From NCBI GenBank assembly GCA_950106755.1, contig OX467089.1, positions 18,519,345 through 18,583,344 on the forward strand: DNA of 64,000 bases. Reading direction: 5' to 3'. This DNA is from Climacium dendroides. Taxonomy: Eukaryota; Streptophyta; Bryopsida; Hypnales; Climaciaceae. The position numbers and the translations under genes were made by a program. Of the stretch, positions 31,102 to 41,767 are shown in pieces. The notes under the pieces were generated by a model that had not been told where the DNA came from, did no database searches, and saw only the letters and a list, made by a program, of their open reading frames with translations. Each line of letters opens with the position of its first letter. Positions within the stretch are counted from its first letter, which is position 1.

Positions 31102-31512
31102 TAAAGCACATTATGCTTATTACGGAGCATGAGCTACATCATCCGATACAATGTAGATGTACAGATGAACATCAACAATTGTTGACCATGATAACATTTT
31201 TGGTTCCTTATAAAAGGCTACTGTAAAGTCTAGAATCCAAATGTAATTTTGGGTTCCTTATAAAAGGCTATTGTAAAGTCTAGAATCCAAAGTGTCATTC
31301 CATAGTGTACACACTATTACTTGTATATTTGATGGATATTATTGATAAATTCCATTCTTCTCATAATGGACTTGCAATATTTACACTCTTTTCTAATGAT
31401 GCATTGCTTTTCTCTCTCCGTATAGAACAAAATCACCTATGTTTAAAGAAAACTATGTATTTAGAACCTCTCATTTTCTTGGAAAACTCTCATTTTAATG
31501 AATATAGTGTTA
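31102..31512 (+). other. hAT-family spacer sequence
   Basis: Collinear with 60142-59676 on the minus strand, including AAAGCACATTATGCTTATTA, the TCTAGAATCCAAA block, CATAGTGTACAC and a final TTTTAATGAATATAGTGTTA. A 50-bp block is tandemly duplicated here (31197-31300) but single in the other copy. It ends at the junction to Gypsy integrase with a TA overlap. Confidence 0.7.
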
Positions 31513-31985
31513 CGGAGAAAACCACGACCGGAAAGACACCACACTTCCTAGTCTTCGGACAAGAAGCAATGCATGGGGTGGAATTAGAAGTGGAAACATT
31601 CCGTGTAATGGCAGCTCGGAATGCCGAGTCAAGAATGGAAACACTTCCACGACTCATTGCTATTGAAGAACTGGAGGAAATCCGAGATGCAGCACTGGAG
31701 AAGACTATGGGTGTTCAAGAGAAGCGGAAGGTAATCTACGACCGGAAACTTCCAGCTGACGACGGAATTCGAGAAGGAGGATTGGTCCTTCTATACGACA
31801 ACCGTCACAAGGATTTTCCAGGTAAATTACATACCAGATGGATGGGGCCATTCCGAGTGAATCAAGTTTTTCAGAATGGTTCTTTGCAACTAGAAACATT
31901 GCAGGGCTAGTGGCTTGATACTTGGGTGAATGGATTGAGAGTAAAAAAATATAATGCTGCTACATCATCCGAGGACGAGGAATGA
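31511..31985 (+). pseudogene. Gypsy integrase C-terminal fragment
   Basis: Reads TEKTTTGKTPHFLVFGQEAM, then a KVIYDRKL segment and the chromodomain-less C-terminal motif GPFRVNQVFQNGSLQLETL, TAG at 31908-31910, and WLDTWVNGLRVKKY to TGA at 31985. It shows the continuous integrase sequence across the point where the hAT end interrupts the other copy. Confidence 0.8.
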
Positions 31986-32006
31986 TGTTCACGAGGACGC
32001 TCACAG

Positions 32007-32021
32007 ATGAGGAAGGGGTAA
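32007..32021 (+). other. Polypurine tract
   Basis: GATGAGGAAGGGGTA-type purine run directly before the 3' LTR start, the expected plus-strand primer site. Confidence 0.6.
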
Positions 32022-32305
32022 TGTGACAACTCATATTTTTTATTTTTATTTGTTTACCTTTTTGAGTGAACCGGAAATTAGAAATAGGTATCCGGATTCA
32101 TCTAAAGAAAGAAAGATAAACCCAAAAATAGTCACAAAAGGACCTTACGGAACTAATCCGGTTTTAGGTAGAAGCGGAACGGATTAGATGTACAACCGGA
32201 TTAGATTTCCAGCCGGAATCTCGTTGACTGGATTGGAGAGAACCGGATGTCAAGAACCGGACCGGATATCCGACCGGTCATAAAGACAGTCCAGGGCGTC
32301 AGGAC

Positions 32306-32313
32306 TATATAAA
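32306..32313 (+). promoter_or_regulatory. LTR TATA box (3' LTR)
   Basis: TATATAAA followed by GCCTGACCCTGCCC, 318 bp before the ORF start codon at 32624. Confidence 0.6.
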
Positions 32314-32623
32314 GCCTGACCCTGCCCATTTTCAGGTCTCTGGTTTTCCACGTGTTGTCGTTTCCTGACTTAGCGCCTGACGTTCTTATCGTTGACCACG
32401 GCAAGGAGAGAAAGTGCAAGAGGGTCCGGAAGTGAGTGAGGGGTGTGAGACGGAGAGATCTCCTCCGGACATGAGTGGGTGAGACCTTGAGTGCGAGCGG
32501 ATACGTGAGAGACTGAGCGTGTGAGCACACCAGTAGGTTAGTTTACAAGCGGAGCGGAACATCTAAGTGTCGGCGCTCCCTTGTTAGGACTGTAGAGAGT
32601 GAAAACCGGGTAGAGCTACCCTC

Positions 32624-34303
32624 ATGCCGCGGCTGAATCAGAAGAGAGGTTCTAACACCCCGCCCCCGAGTGAAGTAAAGCTTAGAAAAGTGGTTCCGGT
32701 CATGCCGACCAAGGAACCGGAACAGGGAGAACTCAGAGAGGATTTATCGTTGATGGGTTGTTAGGGGTTAGCTTTGAAACCTTGGGGTTTCAAAGATGAG
32801 AGGATGATTAGAGAAATCCTGAGTGGCGTATCGAATTAGTTTGATAACACCCTGAGAGGGAATCCGGTCCAATGGACCGAGGCTTTGTGGCGGGACGTAT
32901 ATGGATTCCGGCCAGGAGGACTCGGGCTTGCCAACCGGAAGGATGATTTCGTTCAGGGCAAGTTCGGAATCGTAGTAAACCCGAAGGACGGCTACGCGGT
33001 AGAAGACTACCTCGATGACCGGGAGCGTCGCCTGCTCCAGTTCCTGGTTCCGGTTCTACATCCGGAAAAGCCCACCAGGGTGATTATCACCCTGGCTAAC
33101 ACGATCTTCGGAGCGCTGAGCGGAACCCAGAAAGTAGACTGGGGCCGGATCTTCTTTGATCTAGTGTCCCACCTTACTACAAGAGTGGGGAGAAGTAGGG
33201 CTACCCCACTGTACCCTTATGTGTACCACCTCTACCAGCAACAGGAACTGCTGACGGAAGTGGAGCTGAAGGTATAGAAGGCTCAGGAGCGGACTATGAA
33301 GTATGGTGAATCCGAGTCCAACCAAGAAGTGGATTCCGGAAACGAAACCGAGGAGGAGGAAGAAGAAGAAGAAGAGGAAGAGGAGGAACCGTATGTCCCC
33401 GCCAAGAGGCAGAAGACCACACCGACTCGGAATCGAGGAACGCCCCCGGGACATCCGCGGCCGCACAGAGAGGAGACTCCAATCGGACCGGATGTGGCAT
33501 CCGGATCGGGAACCGGAGATCCGTTCGACAAGTTGGTTGGTATCCTTTGCGGAATCCGGGCGGATTGGGAAGTTAAGAAGCGGACGCTCGGGGAGATCGC
33601 GGAATTAATCGGAGCGGAACCGGACAGTTAGTTGCCGCAGAAGGTAGCTGAGAGTGTTATCAATCCGGATAAGCTCCGGAAGATGAAGGAGGACAGCAAG
33701 CGGCAGCACGATGAGGTGGACACCCTCAAGGCCGAACTTTTCGCGTTGCTCGAGAATGCCACCGCGACAAAGGAGATGGCGAAGGAAATGAAGAAGTTGG
33801 CCGCAGAAGTGAAGGACGTGCTTGGAGGACCCGGAGCCGCGGTCACCAAGGCACGCCTGTTCGAAGAAGAGGTGCACAAGGACAAGAAGATATCCGGAAC
33901 CAGGGTGGTGCACATCCTCACCGATTTTGAGGAGTAGATGGAGAAGCTCCTATCTAAGGCATGGGAGTCAGCGGACTGGATCGTGGAGAGCAACCAGAAG
34001 TTGATAGAAGTTCCGGTCCGGCTCTTTGAAATTTCTCTTCCGGACTTGTTTCCGGAAGACGTAGCTCAGGAACCGGGAAAGGACAAGACGCCCCAGTCAA
34101 GTAGGGCAAAGAAGGAGACGCCCTCGACCGGACATCAGCCGATAGATTTAGACTCCTCGGAAACTGAGGAAGATCACCCGGCTCTACCTACGGATGGGGA
34201 ACGGAACCGGAATCTAAATAAGGTCTTCGAGCAGTTGGAGAGACCTGATGAGAGCCCTACTATTGGATCCCGAGTGTATGAGACGGAACAGGAAGGATTG
34301 TAA
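32624..34303 (+). pseudogene. LTR-encoded ORF, 3' LTR copy (560 codons)
   Basis: One reading frame from ATG (MPRLNQKRG) to TAA at 34301-34303 with no frameshift, interrupted only by five TAG codons at about 32762, 32837, 33275, 33629 and 33935. At three of these the 5' LTR copy has Gln or Trp, so C-to-T or G-to-A change explains them. Regions in order: basic N-terminus; globular block (KPWGFKDERM, NPKDGYAVEDY, LQFLVPVLHPEKPTRV, ALSGTQKVDWGRIF); glutamate run; DPFDKLVGILCGIRADWEVK; long helical segment; acidic tail. The homologous ORF in the solo LTR at 61531-63126 shows that the protein was maintained across diverged families. Function unknown. Confidence 0.75.
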
Positions 34304-35460
34304 AAATAGGACTTATAGATAGGAACCAGAATAGAATCCGGTTAGGATAAGGTAGGACCGGATTGTCAGCGCCTTCAGAGGCGGAAATCATGTATTCACT
34401 TTTTGCTTTTTGCTTTTTGCTTTTTGTATATAAAACAGTCTTTGAGTTGGAGACAAAGGGAGGAGTTCTTTTGGCATTTCCTTGTATACTTTCTTTTAAA
34501 CTAACTTTTGTATAATTTTCCCAAGTGTTGGCAAGAATGCACGGAGTCAGAGTAGGAAGGTGAGTATGGAGGTGTTGGTAGAGTTTCTCCCCTTGATGTA
34601 TGTTTCCGATTCTAGGTACATGTGAGTAGGTTATGAAGAGTTAGGAGTGGATTCCAGTGCCTCAGCAGCTACAGAAGTTTAGTATTCCGGGTAAGAGATC
34701 CGTTGATCAGGCTAGGCGGATAGGGAGGGATTCCTTAGCTGCTCTAGAACTCCTGGGTGGGAAATCCGGTCGAGTATCCTGACTCTTGTGAGGTCTTGCC
34801 ACCGTTGTGGGTAAACGGAAGAACTTTTGTAGGTGTTGGAACGGACGGGTGTACTTGTAGCCACCTAACTTCGTACGGACCGGAGCAGCGTCAAAGTCGT
34901 TGTAGTATGAGAGGATTGTACGGGGGGGTCTTTGTGTGATCTGTGATTCAGATTGCTATCCGGATTGCTGTGAAGGACCAAACCGGATATGTGTTAGTTA
35001 GAGGATCAGTGGATAGGTAAGTGGGTCTTCAGCCACTATAAGTTACGGAAGGAGTGGTGGGCCTACCACTTTCAAAAATAAGCGGCGAACCCTCTGATGG
35101 TAAACCAGAGGTAAAACTAAACCGGGTACGGAAGGGTGGACCGGATCGGATCCGCCCAGGAGGGTACATAAGACCGGAAGTTGCATGGTTCAGAATTCAG
35201 AAGTCAGTCCAGAGACCGAGGAACTAGTGAAACCGGAAGTAGGATACAGTCCGGTCGTAGTCTTCCGGTTGGTGTTTGACATTCCGGTCGTCAGAGGTAG
35301 AACCGGAAAAGTAGAATTAAAGTGTTTAATTGGGTTATCTCCTTGTTAGAGTTAGCTACTTCATAGGATCTCATGGGTTCGATCTTTAAGATCATTTTGT
35401 TATGCTCTAGGGTGATTTTTGTGAGTATAATAGGGAAATTGCTTACTCTGTGCTGCGACA

Positions 35461-36784
35461 GTTAGATATTACCAGTTCCTAAAAGGTGAGAAGCTAGGAA
35501 CTGGTCTAGGAAAAGAAGAACTATTGTTTCGTGTAGCACAGAGATATGCCCAACGTACCGGTAATCCGAAAGGATTGATCGATGCCATGGCATCTGTACC
35601 AAGTGTCAATGAGTATTGCACTAGGAAGTCCCATTTGGAAGGCGAGGAAGTTTTCGGATCTGAGAAGCGAATGCCAAATCTTCCTCTTAGTTCTGAATAT
35701 GACTCGCATCGTCCCGACAAGGTGAATTTCTCCCGACCCCGGGTTAGAACAAGGGCCACCCCTGCACCCACACCAGTCATATCCTTAGATCGGATTTTTG
35801 AAAAACCATGGCTTGTGACGCATGAAGATTATCCGGATTTGTTGAAGTCACCTAAGCCAAGGTCAATCCCTGCAACTGAGGTGGCCTTCCAAATGAGGGT
35901 CCACCGTCCAAGAAACAGTTTGTGATGAGTCTCAATGGCATATTGTCCGCTTGCCTAAGACGTCTTCAAAGGCATGTTTTGCATTGCAGGCCATTACGCG
36001 AAAAAAGTGTGTAGCTAAAATAGTGCAAGGCAATAGGGGAACAGCTGCACCTACATACACCGGTAGCATGGACAACTACAAGAAAAATAGGATTGAGAGA
36101 ATGCAATTTTTTTTCTGCAATGATGATATATTGCGGTGCGTCAAAGGTTCTCGGCGGAAATGGGTTCTATCAAAACCGAAAGTACCAGATATTTGGCCAG
36201 TGCAAGTTGGAACCAATCTTACACCCAAAGAGATCCTAGATCTTCAAAATGTAGGGTTCTGTCTTCCGCAGCGTCTTGCCATTTCCCCTCGTAGGCTATT
36301 TGGAAATCATGATTTGCCCCCTCATGATTTGGGACTTCAAGTTCCAGAGTCACCTATAGAGCACCCCAGCACACGGTCAGGAAAGAAGATTCGGAGGAAT
36401 CCAAAAGCACCTACAACAAAGCAAGCAAACAATTGCGCCTCCGCACTCACAATGAAAGCAGTGGTTCGTGAAGTGACTATGGTACCGCATCCGAGCTTCG
36501 GATGCATCATTGCACTAGATTCAGGTACACCGCCTGCCATTCAACATTACATGATCACTGTAAGTGCATTTCCTGAATGCACTTGCCCTTATTTCAAGGA
36601 CATGTCAACAAAGGCTTTAGGAAAAAGAGGGCAATGGGCTGATTGCAAGCACTTGTACTTTTTGTTCACTAGAGTTTGCCAATTGGATGCAGAAGTAGAT
36701 CTTTTTATTCATGCTCCAAGCTTTAGCTTTAATGAAGTGAAACACATACTTCAGAGTGGTATCTTGAAGCTGAAATTCAATTAG
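35461..36784 (+). pseudogene. MULE-type transposase C-terminal part with SWIM zinc finger
   Basis: Opens in frame directly at the 3' LTR edge (YYQFLKGEKLGTGLGKEE) and runs to TAG at 36784, with one frameshift near 35905-35920 (RPRNSL stop in one frame, QETVCDESQWHIVRLPKT in the next). The SWIM motif is CTC at about residue 210 of the second segment, followed 19 residues later by CKH (CxCx19CxH). SWIM fingers close many MULE and FAR1 transposases. The N-terminal half is missing here, while 1-1604 has a MULE N-terminal half lacking this end, on the same strand. They may be one gene split by insertions. Confidence 0.65.
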
Positions 36785-37127
36785 TACACAGTTATCTTTC
36801 AAAATGGTTGGCACTAGCATATTGCAATGTACCTTTGGATGATGTGCTCCAAACTTGTTTCACGTAAGAATTGTAGTGAGAGTAAAAGGACCACTATTGA
36901 ATTTCAATTGTCATTCGTCCATTGCACCCTGCACTATCATGCGTGATTGCCCATCCCACACTCTCTAGTATGATTTGTATATATCTTTGGATATAAAATA
37001 TTCATAGAGGGTTGTTTAGATTGGTATTGATAATTGCGACAAAATAAAAATGGCCTTTCCTCGTCCCAATCCACTGAAAATGACCTTGCCTGAATTCCCT
37101 TTTTACAATGAATATGGTAGGACGACA

Positions 37128-37223
37128 GCAAACTTCTGAATGCATAAGGTGACCACCTCTAAGGTACCTCTCGGTACCGAGAGGTACCTTAGAGGTGGTC
37201 ACCTTATGCATTCAGAAGTTTGC
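37128..37223. repeat. Perfect 96-bp palindrome
   Basis: Two 48-bp arms match without a mismatch and meet at CGGTACCG with no spacer. Starts GCAAACTTCTGAATGC and ends GCATTCAGAAGTTTGC. No target-site duplication seen. Confidence 0.9.
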
Positions 37224-38676
37224 AATATTGACCTGAATTTGCTATGGTTGTAAACCAATTTTTTATTAGCACTATCTCATACTAGCATTGGTAGCCGTTA
37301 CCTTCCCTTGCAATACAGATGAGTAGTACTTGCAAACATAATTGAAATGCATTATTATTGATAGGAAGTTTAGCAACATGCTAATGCCTTTTATATGATA
37401 AATTGGTAAAGTGGTTGCACATGGATGAACTTAATTAATCATCTAAACCCTATCACACAGAAATGTTAGCCTAATCCCAAGCGCTTTAATTACAATTGTT
37501 CAGTAGTTCAAGTTAAATTGTTCACCTCATTATACATTTTTCAATACAATAAACAGATGTGCATCCACCAATAATCATTTTATATGAACCCTAAACCCAA
37601 TGCTCTAATCCCTAAATATAGTCCTCTATAAAAAGTTAACAGATATGCAATAAACAAGACATGAAGGCAATAATAATTATCGTAAACATTAAACCCTCAC
37701 CCTAGAAGTATACCTATCCTTCACCTTTGAAGGGTCATTTCACGGTTTGAGGTCCCCAATTATCTTGAGATCGGAAAACAAAATTATAGGGGTACACCTA
37801 AACCCTAAAACCGCGGTGAAAGGTTATGTTATGTGTCTTGATTCCCTCGGTTATAGGTTCACACCCAAATACTCTTTTTGCTATAAACTTAGGGTCTACT
37901 GTCTTGGCTCCACGGTGATAGGTCCATTTTCACGGTTATGGGAGCATGAATATAAAGTTATCATGTTCTACTTTGTAAAACTTCAAAGCAACCCTAGTCT
38001 AAACATCTACAAGACATACTTCATTCAAAAGTTCATTCAATTTGGAATACATGACCATGAACACCTTTTTTCTTACATGTTCAATGGATTTTTGTATGAA
38101 ATATAGAAGAAGTCATCTATTTAGTTGATTTCAAAATATTCCCAATCAATTGCCCGCCATAACATTTATAACTTTGAAGCGTCTATCTTCTTGGGCAACT
38201 TTGCCCTAAAGCCCTATACCCTAACTATCCCCTGAAACCTTCCTATTCCTCCATCTCCTCTCCCTCCTTTCGTCTTGGCAATTGAAAGGCCAATCCTAAA
38301 AGAAAACAAACTCCTTTCTCCCTCCCATGCCGTTGATCTAGATACGGGTAGGGATACTTTACAGGGACAGATGCGATATAATATAGACACGGTCTGGATA
38401 CGAGATACAAGATATAGTTCAAATACAATACAAATACAATACGGTACAAAGATGAGATACGAAGTATAGTTCAAATGCAATATAAATATGATATGGTATA
38501 GATACAAAATACGATATACGAGGTATGGATACAAATATATCCCATATCAAATGTTACCCCCAGCCCCATCTGAAAATTACAGACGGGCAGGAGGGGGGCA
38601 AAAAAACTAAATTTAATATAACAAAAATTTGAGCTTATTGGTGGGAGGTCCAAAAATTCAATTTCATTTTTTTTGG

Positions 38677-38709
38677 GAGTGGATAGTGAGATAGTCTCAC
38701 TATCCACTC
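38677..38709. repeat. Short hairpin, 15-bp arms
   Basis: GAGTGGATAGTGAGA, loop TAG, then the exact reverse complement. No T-tract or gene next to it suggests a function. Confidence 0.7.
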
Positions 38710-39255
38710 GAAAGACAAGCCACTAAGCTCTAGCACATGAAGCAATAAATTGATATAGCATTAAAACACCAATCCCCTACACAAATCGGTTTGTTATTAT
38801 CCCACTATAGGAGGTGTCTAATGTCATTGTTGAAGTTATAAACCAATAGTAATAAATACATTATTCTAAGTTCAATCAATATAACCCTTCCCTCTATGTG
38901 GTCAATGACCCTAAAATATTTCTACACATATTTAGATTGTAGTCCACCCTAAACTTTAGAGGTTAGACTTTTTAAATCCCCAAATTTTGAGACTGGACTT
39001 TTTATTATCCTAAAATATGCTGATTTATGGAAAAAAGGTTTAAAAATTTTAATCAACTTTTGAAGGTAAACACCCAAATTTAACAAAATCAATCAATAAA
39101 TAAATTTCTACCGCACCAAATTATAGAAAAGACCCTAAATCAATGCTCCATGCTCCAATTCCATGCTCTACGCTCTACGCTCCCGCTTTACGCTCGTATA
39201 TTAGCTTCGTTGACGCATGAAGTGGACAAACGTCTTCCTCATCATCCTCCACTTC

Positions 39256-39423
39256 TTATTTAACTTTGACAACATGAATAGCTGTAGAAGCAATTTTGAC
39301 GTCGTTTTCTTCTAGCTTCACGATGATTCCCTCCGGAAATTTTCCTTCAAAATTGTTGTTTCCATCCCCCCCTACATCGGCCATGACCAAGTCTCCATTG
39401 TCGAAGGCTGCAACTCTGGTGCC
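39256..39423 (-). other. Possible terminal exon fragment, unknown protein
   Basis: On the minus strand, after ATTTCAG, an open segment reads GTRVAAFDNGDLVMADVGG, then PEGIIVKLEENDVKIAST and AIHVVKVK before TAA. The composition looks protein-like, but no family was recognised and no other exon was found. Low confidence. Confidence 0.25.
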
Positions 39424-39525
39424 CTGAAATTCTCACTACCATCACTGAAGCATACAATGCACATAAGAAAATAGCTTATGCGGAGTGTCAGGGCAGGATT
39501 GGAACGCAATTTCATGCTGCACATC

Positions 39526-39751
39526 CACTAGAAGAAACCCGCGTTTTAGGTGACGTTTTGTAATTTTTTCAGACGGATTTTAGGTGACGTCGGAAAAAAC
39601 AACTTGTGTTTTTTTGTGTCTAATATATTAATATTAATATTAATATTAATATATTAGACACAAAAAAACACAAGTTGTTTTTTCCGACGTCACCTAAAAT
39701 CCGTCTGAAAAAATTACAAAACGTCACCTAAAACGCGGGTTTCTTCTAGTG
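39526..39751. mobile_element. CACTA-type fold-back MITE, 226 bp
   Basis: Begins CACTAGAAGAAACCCGCG and ends CGCGGGTTTCTTCTAGTG, flanked by ATC on both sides (39523-39525 and 39752-39754), a 3-bp target duplication as made by CACTA/EnSpm transposases. The whole element is a perfect palindrome centred on (AATATT)-type repeats. Each arm holds two copies of TTTTAGGTGACGT, a likely transposase-binding subterminal motif. Confidence 0.85.
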
Positions 39752-39754
39752 ATC

Positions 39755-41767
39755 ACACTAAGTTAATTACTGGAGAAATATTTCTGTCAAGTTGAACGCA
39801 AACGCATGCTGGTGTTGCGACAGTTGAGTAAGATGAGATTGAGGAGAGATGCAAATTGCAAACCCAAGTTTTAAGTTAAACTTTAACGTAATGAAGTTAC
39901 AGTAACTAAAGGAAGTTACATTAAAGTTTAAACTTTAACGTAGTGAAGTTAATCTTAAATGTAGTAGCTGCAGACACGTAAACAAGCACCTAAAGGAAGT
40001 NNNNNNNNNNNNNNNNNNNNNNNNNNNNNNNNNNNNNNNNNNNNNNNNNNNNNNNNNNNNNNNNNNNNNNNNNNNNNNNNNNNNNNNNNNNNNNNNNNNN
40101 NNNNNNNNNNNNNNNNNNNNNNNNNNNNNNNNNNNNNNNNNNNNNNNNNNNNNNNNNNNNNNNNNNNNNNNNNNNNNNNNNNNNNNNNNNNNNNNNNNNN
40201 ACAGGACCCCAAACATGACAAGCATCAACGCAATAGCAACAACCCAAGAGAGAGAAGGCAGACGTCGACTGAACCCTAACAAAAAGACAACCACGTATTG
40301 AGAAACCCTAAATTGATGGAACGAACTTATTAGGAAATGGACGGAGTTCCAGAGGTGAGCGGCCCACCATCAACGTACTTCTGCCATGAACTACTGTGCA
40401 GCAGCGGAAGGCGAAATGCAGTTGCTTCAAAAAAACTACACTCAGTCACAGCAAAAGGCAGAGCGGACACCAGCAGCAGAAGGAGCGTAACAAGTTCTCT
40501 ATGTTGTATTACTCTTATAGCATAAGCACTTCCTTAAGAAGCAAAAAATTTTGAACCTAAACATCCTCAACTCTTGAGGGAATTATGGCGAAGTTCTATA
40601 GTCCTAGGTGAAACCAATGTATACAACTGAAACGCAATTCACAAATACAAAAAATAGTACTCGAAAAACAAGTGAGAAGTGGAAATAAACTTACAATCTG
40701 TCACCATATGTGGCCATGCTCTTAACAATGCGCCTACAAGCCATCGGCATCGGCTTCACTTGAGCAGCAACATAGAGGATACAAAGCGCCACAGTGGAAA
40801 TGAAGGCTGACAAGCGAAGGTGGGATAACTTCAATGCTTTGCTATTTCAAAATGTGCAGAGTAGAATCTAGTAAGCGCAATGGTGATCCTTGTTCCCATC
40901 ATAGGATTCTTGTCATCGTTTCAAGTGGGAAATTTCTCAACGGCTCTCTTGTAGTTCAGATGCAGTACTTGACACCTACATTAGGTTCATTAAAAGGATG
41001 CCAAATAGGATTTTTAGGGTGGTTGAACGCGATATTTAGAACAAATTCCGCCAGTTCAAGTACATGTTACAAGCTTCAAAGCTTACAGAATGTAGCATTT
41101 ACACCTCTGACCCACCATTATGTTGCTAGCTGGTTTATTATGTTGTTTATTTTTCTCCAAAAAAATAGAGTGATTTCGCCACCATTTATTTTAGTTCTGA
41201 CACATCGAGAGGGAAAGTTCTTGAATGCAAGCACTTCATTTTGAAGTGGCCTATGAGCAATTTTAAGTAACTTCTAGAATTTTGGACACCTATTGTGCTC
41301 TTAGATTTGCAAGAATTTGAAAATTGATTGCCGACCTCTTTGTTCTCTACTATTACCTTCATTGCTTTGAATTCAATATTTACTATTTATAATGTAAATT
41401 ACCCACAGCCCAATTTGTGGTGGTTTTGGGTGTACCCACCTTAGAGTTTGGGAGAGTTTGAACTTTGTGTTTAATTATCTTTGTATGTGTATTTATATTT
41501 TTTCATTATTTTTTTTGCAAATGGTAGTACATGTTGTGGGGAATGTTTTTTTGTTGCTTTTGACTTACATTTTGTGATTAGTGTAAGGTTTCCAAGGGTC
41601 TCTTCTTTTTAGGTTTTGAATACCAAATTTTTGTATAAAATCGATTAGTAAGAGTTCTTTAAGTCAACATGGAGCCTTCTTTTTGTGCTAAAGTAGTGCT
41701 CATGTAGCTCATACTCTCTATAACAATGAGTAATACCTTGAATTATAAAAGTCGGGCTTAGGAGGTT
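39755..41767. other. Non-coding stretch with assembly gap
   Basis: No supportable gene. Has two direct copies of AACTTTAACGTARTGAAGTTA at about 39880-39950, and an open minus-strand segment near 40700-40830 (VALCILYVAAQVKPMPMACR) of unknown nature. The rest is AT-rich and includes the sequence leading into the Harbinger remnant. Confidence 0.4.
40001..40200. other. Assembly gap (200 N)
   Basis: Exactly 200 N bases, probably a placeholder of unknown true length. Confidence 0.99.

Larger units (their letters stand above)
31511..35460 (+). mobile_element. Gypsy element, integrase C-terminus plus 3' LTR (5' truncated)
   Basis: Starts inside integrase at TACGGAGAAAACC, joined to hAT-family sequence, and ends with a complete 3' LTR followed by GTTAG. 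It overlaps the minus-strand copy by about 130 bp of integrase, with differences, so the two pieces are not simply halves of one element cut once. Confidence 0.85.
32022..35460 (+). repeat. Gypsy 3' LTR (3,439 bp)
   Basis: TGTGACAACTC...GTGCTGCGACA, near-identical to the 5' LTR at 25201-28628 in inverted orientation. Four tandem TTTTTGC units at about 34400-34428 are present in both. Confidence 0.9.
36785..39255. other. AT-rich non-coding DNA
   Basis: No convincing gene. Holds the perfect palindrome at 37128-37223, ATACAA/ATACGA-type simple repeats at about 38340-38530 and a hairpin at 38677-38709. An open frame at 37747-38106 has no family features and unusual composition. Confidence 0.5.

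Noticed and set aside
28629..35465. Matching 5-bp target duplication joining the two Gypsy parts into one inverted element
   Set aside because: The outer flanks are CTGAT and GTTAG, and the integrase overlap differs in sequence.
37747..38106. 119-codon open frame
   Set aside because: No family motif, no homologue in the window, and AT-rich surroundings; probably chance.
39935..40294. Open frames spanning the N gap
   Set aside because: Their middle is unknown sequence, so the frame is meaningless.
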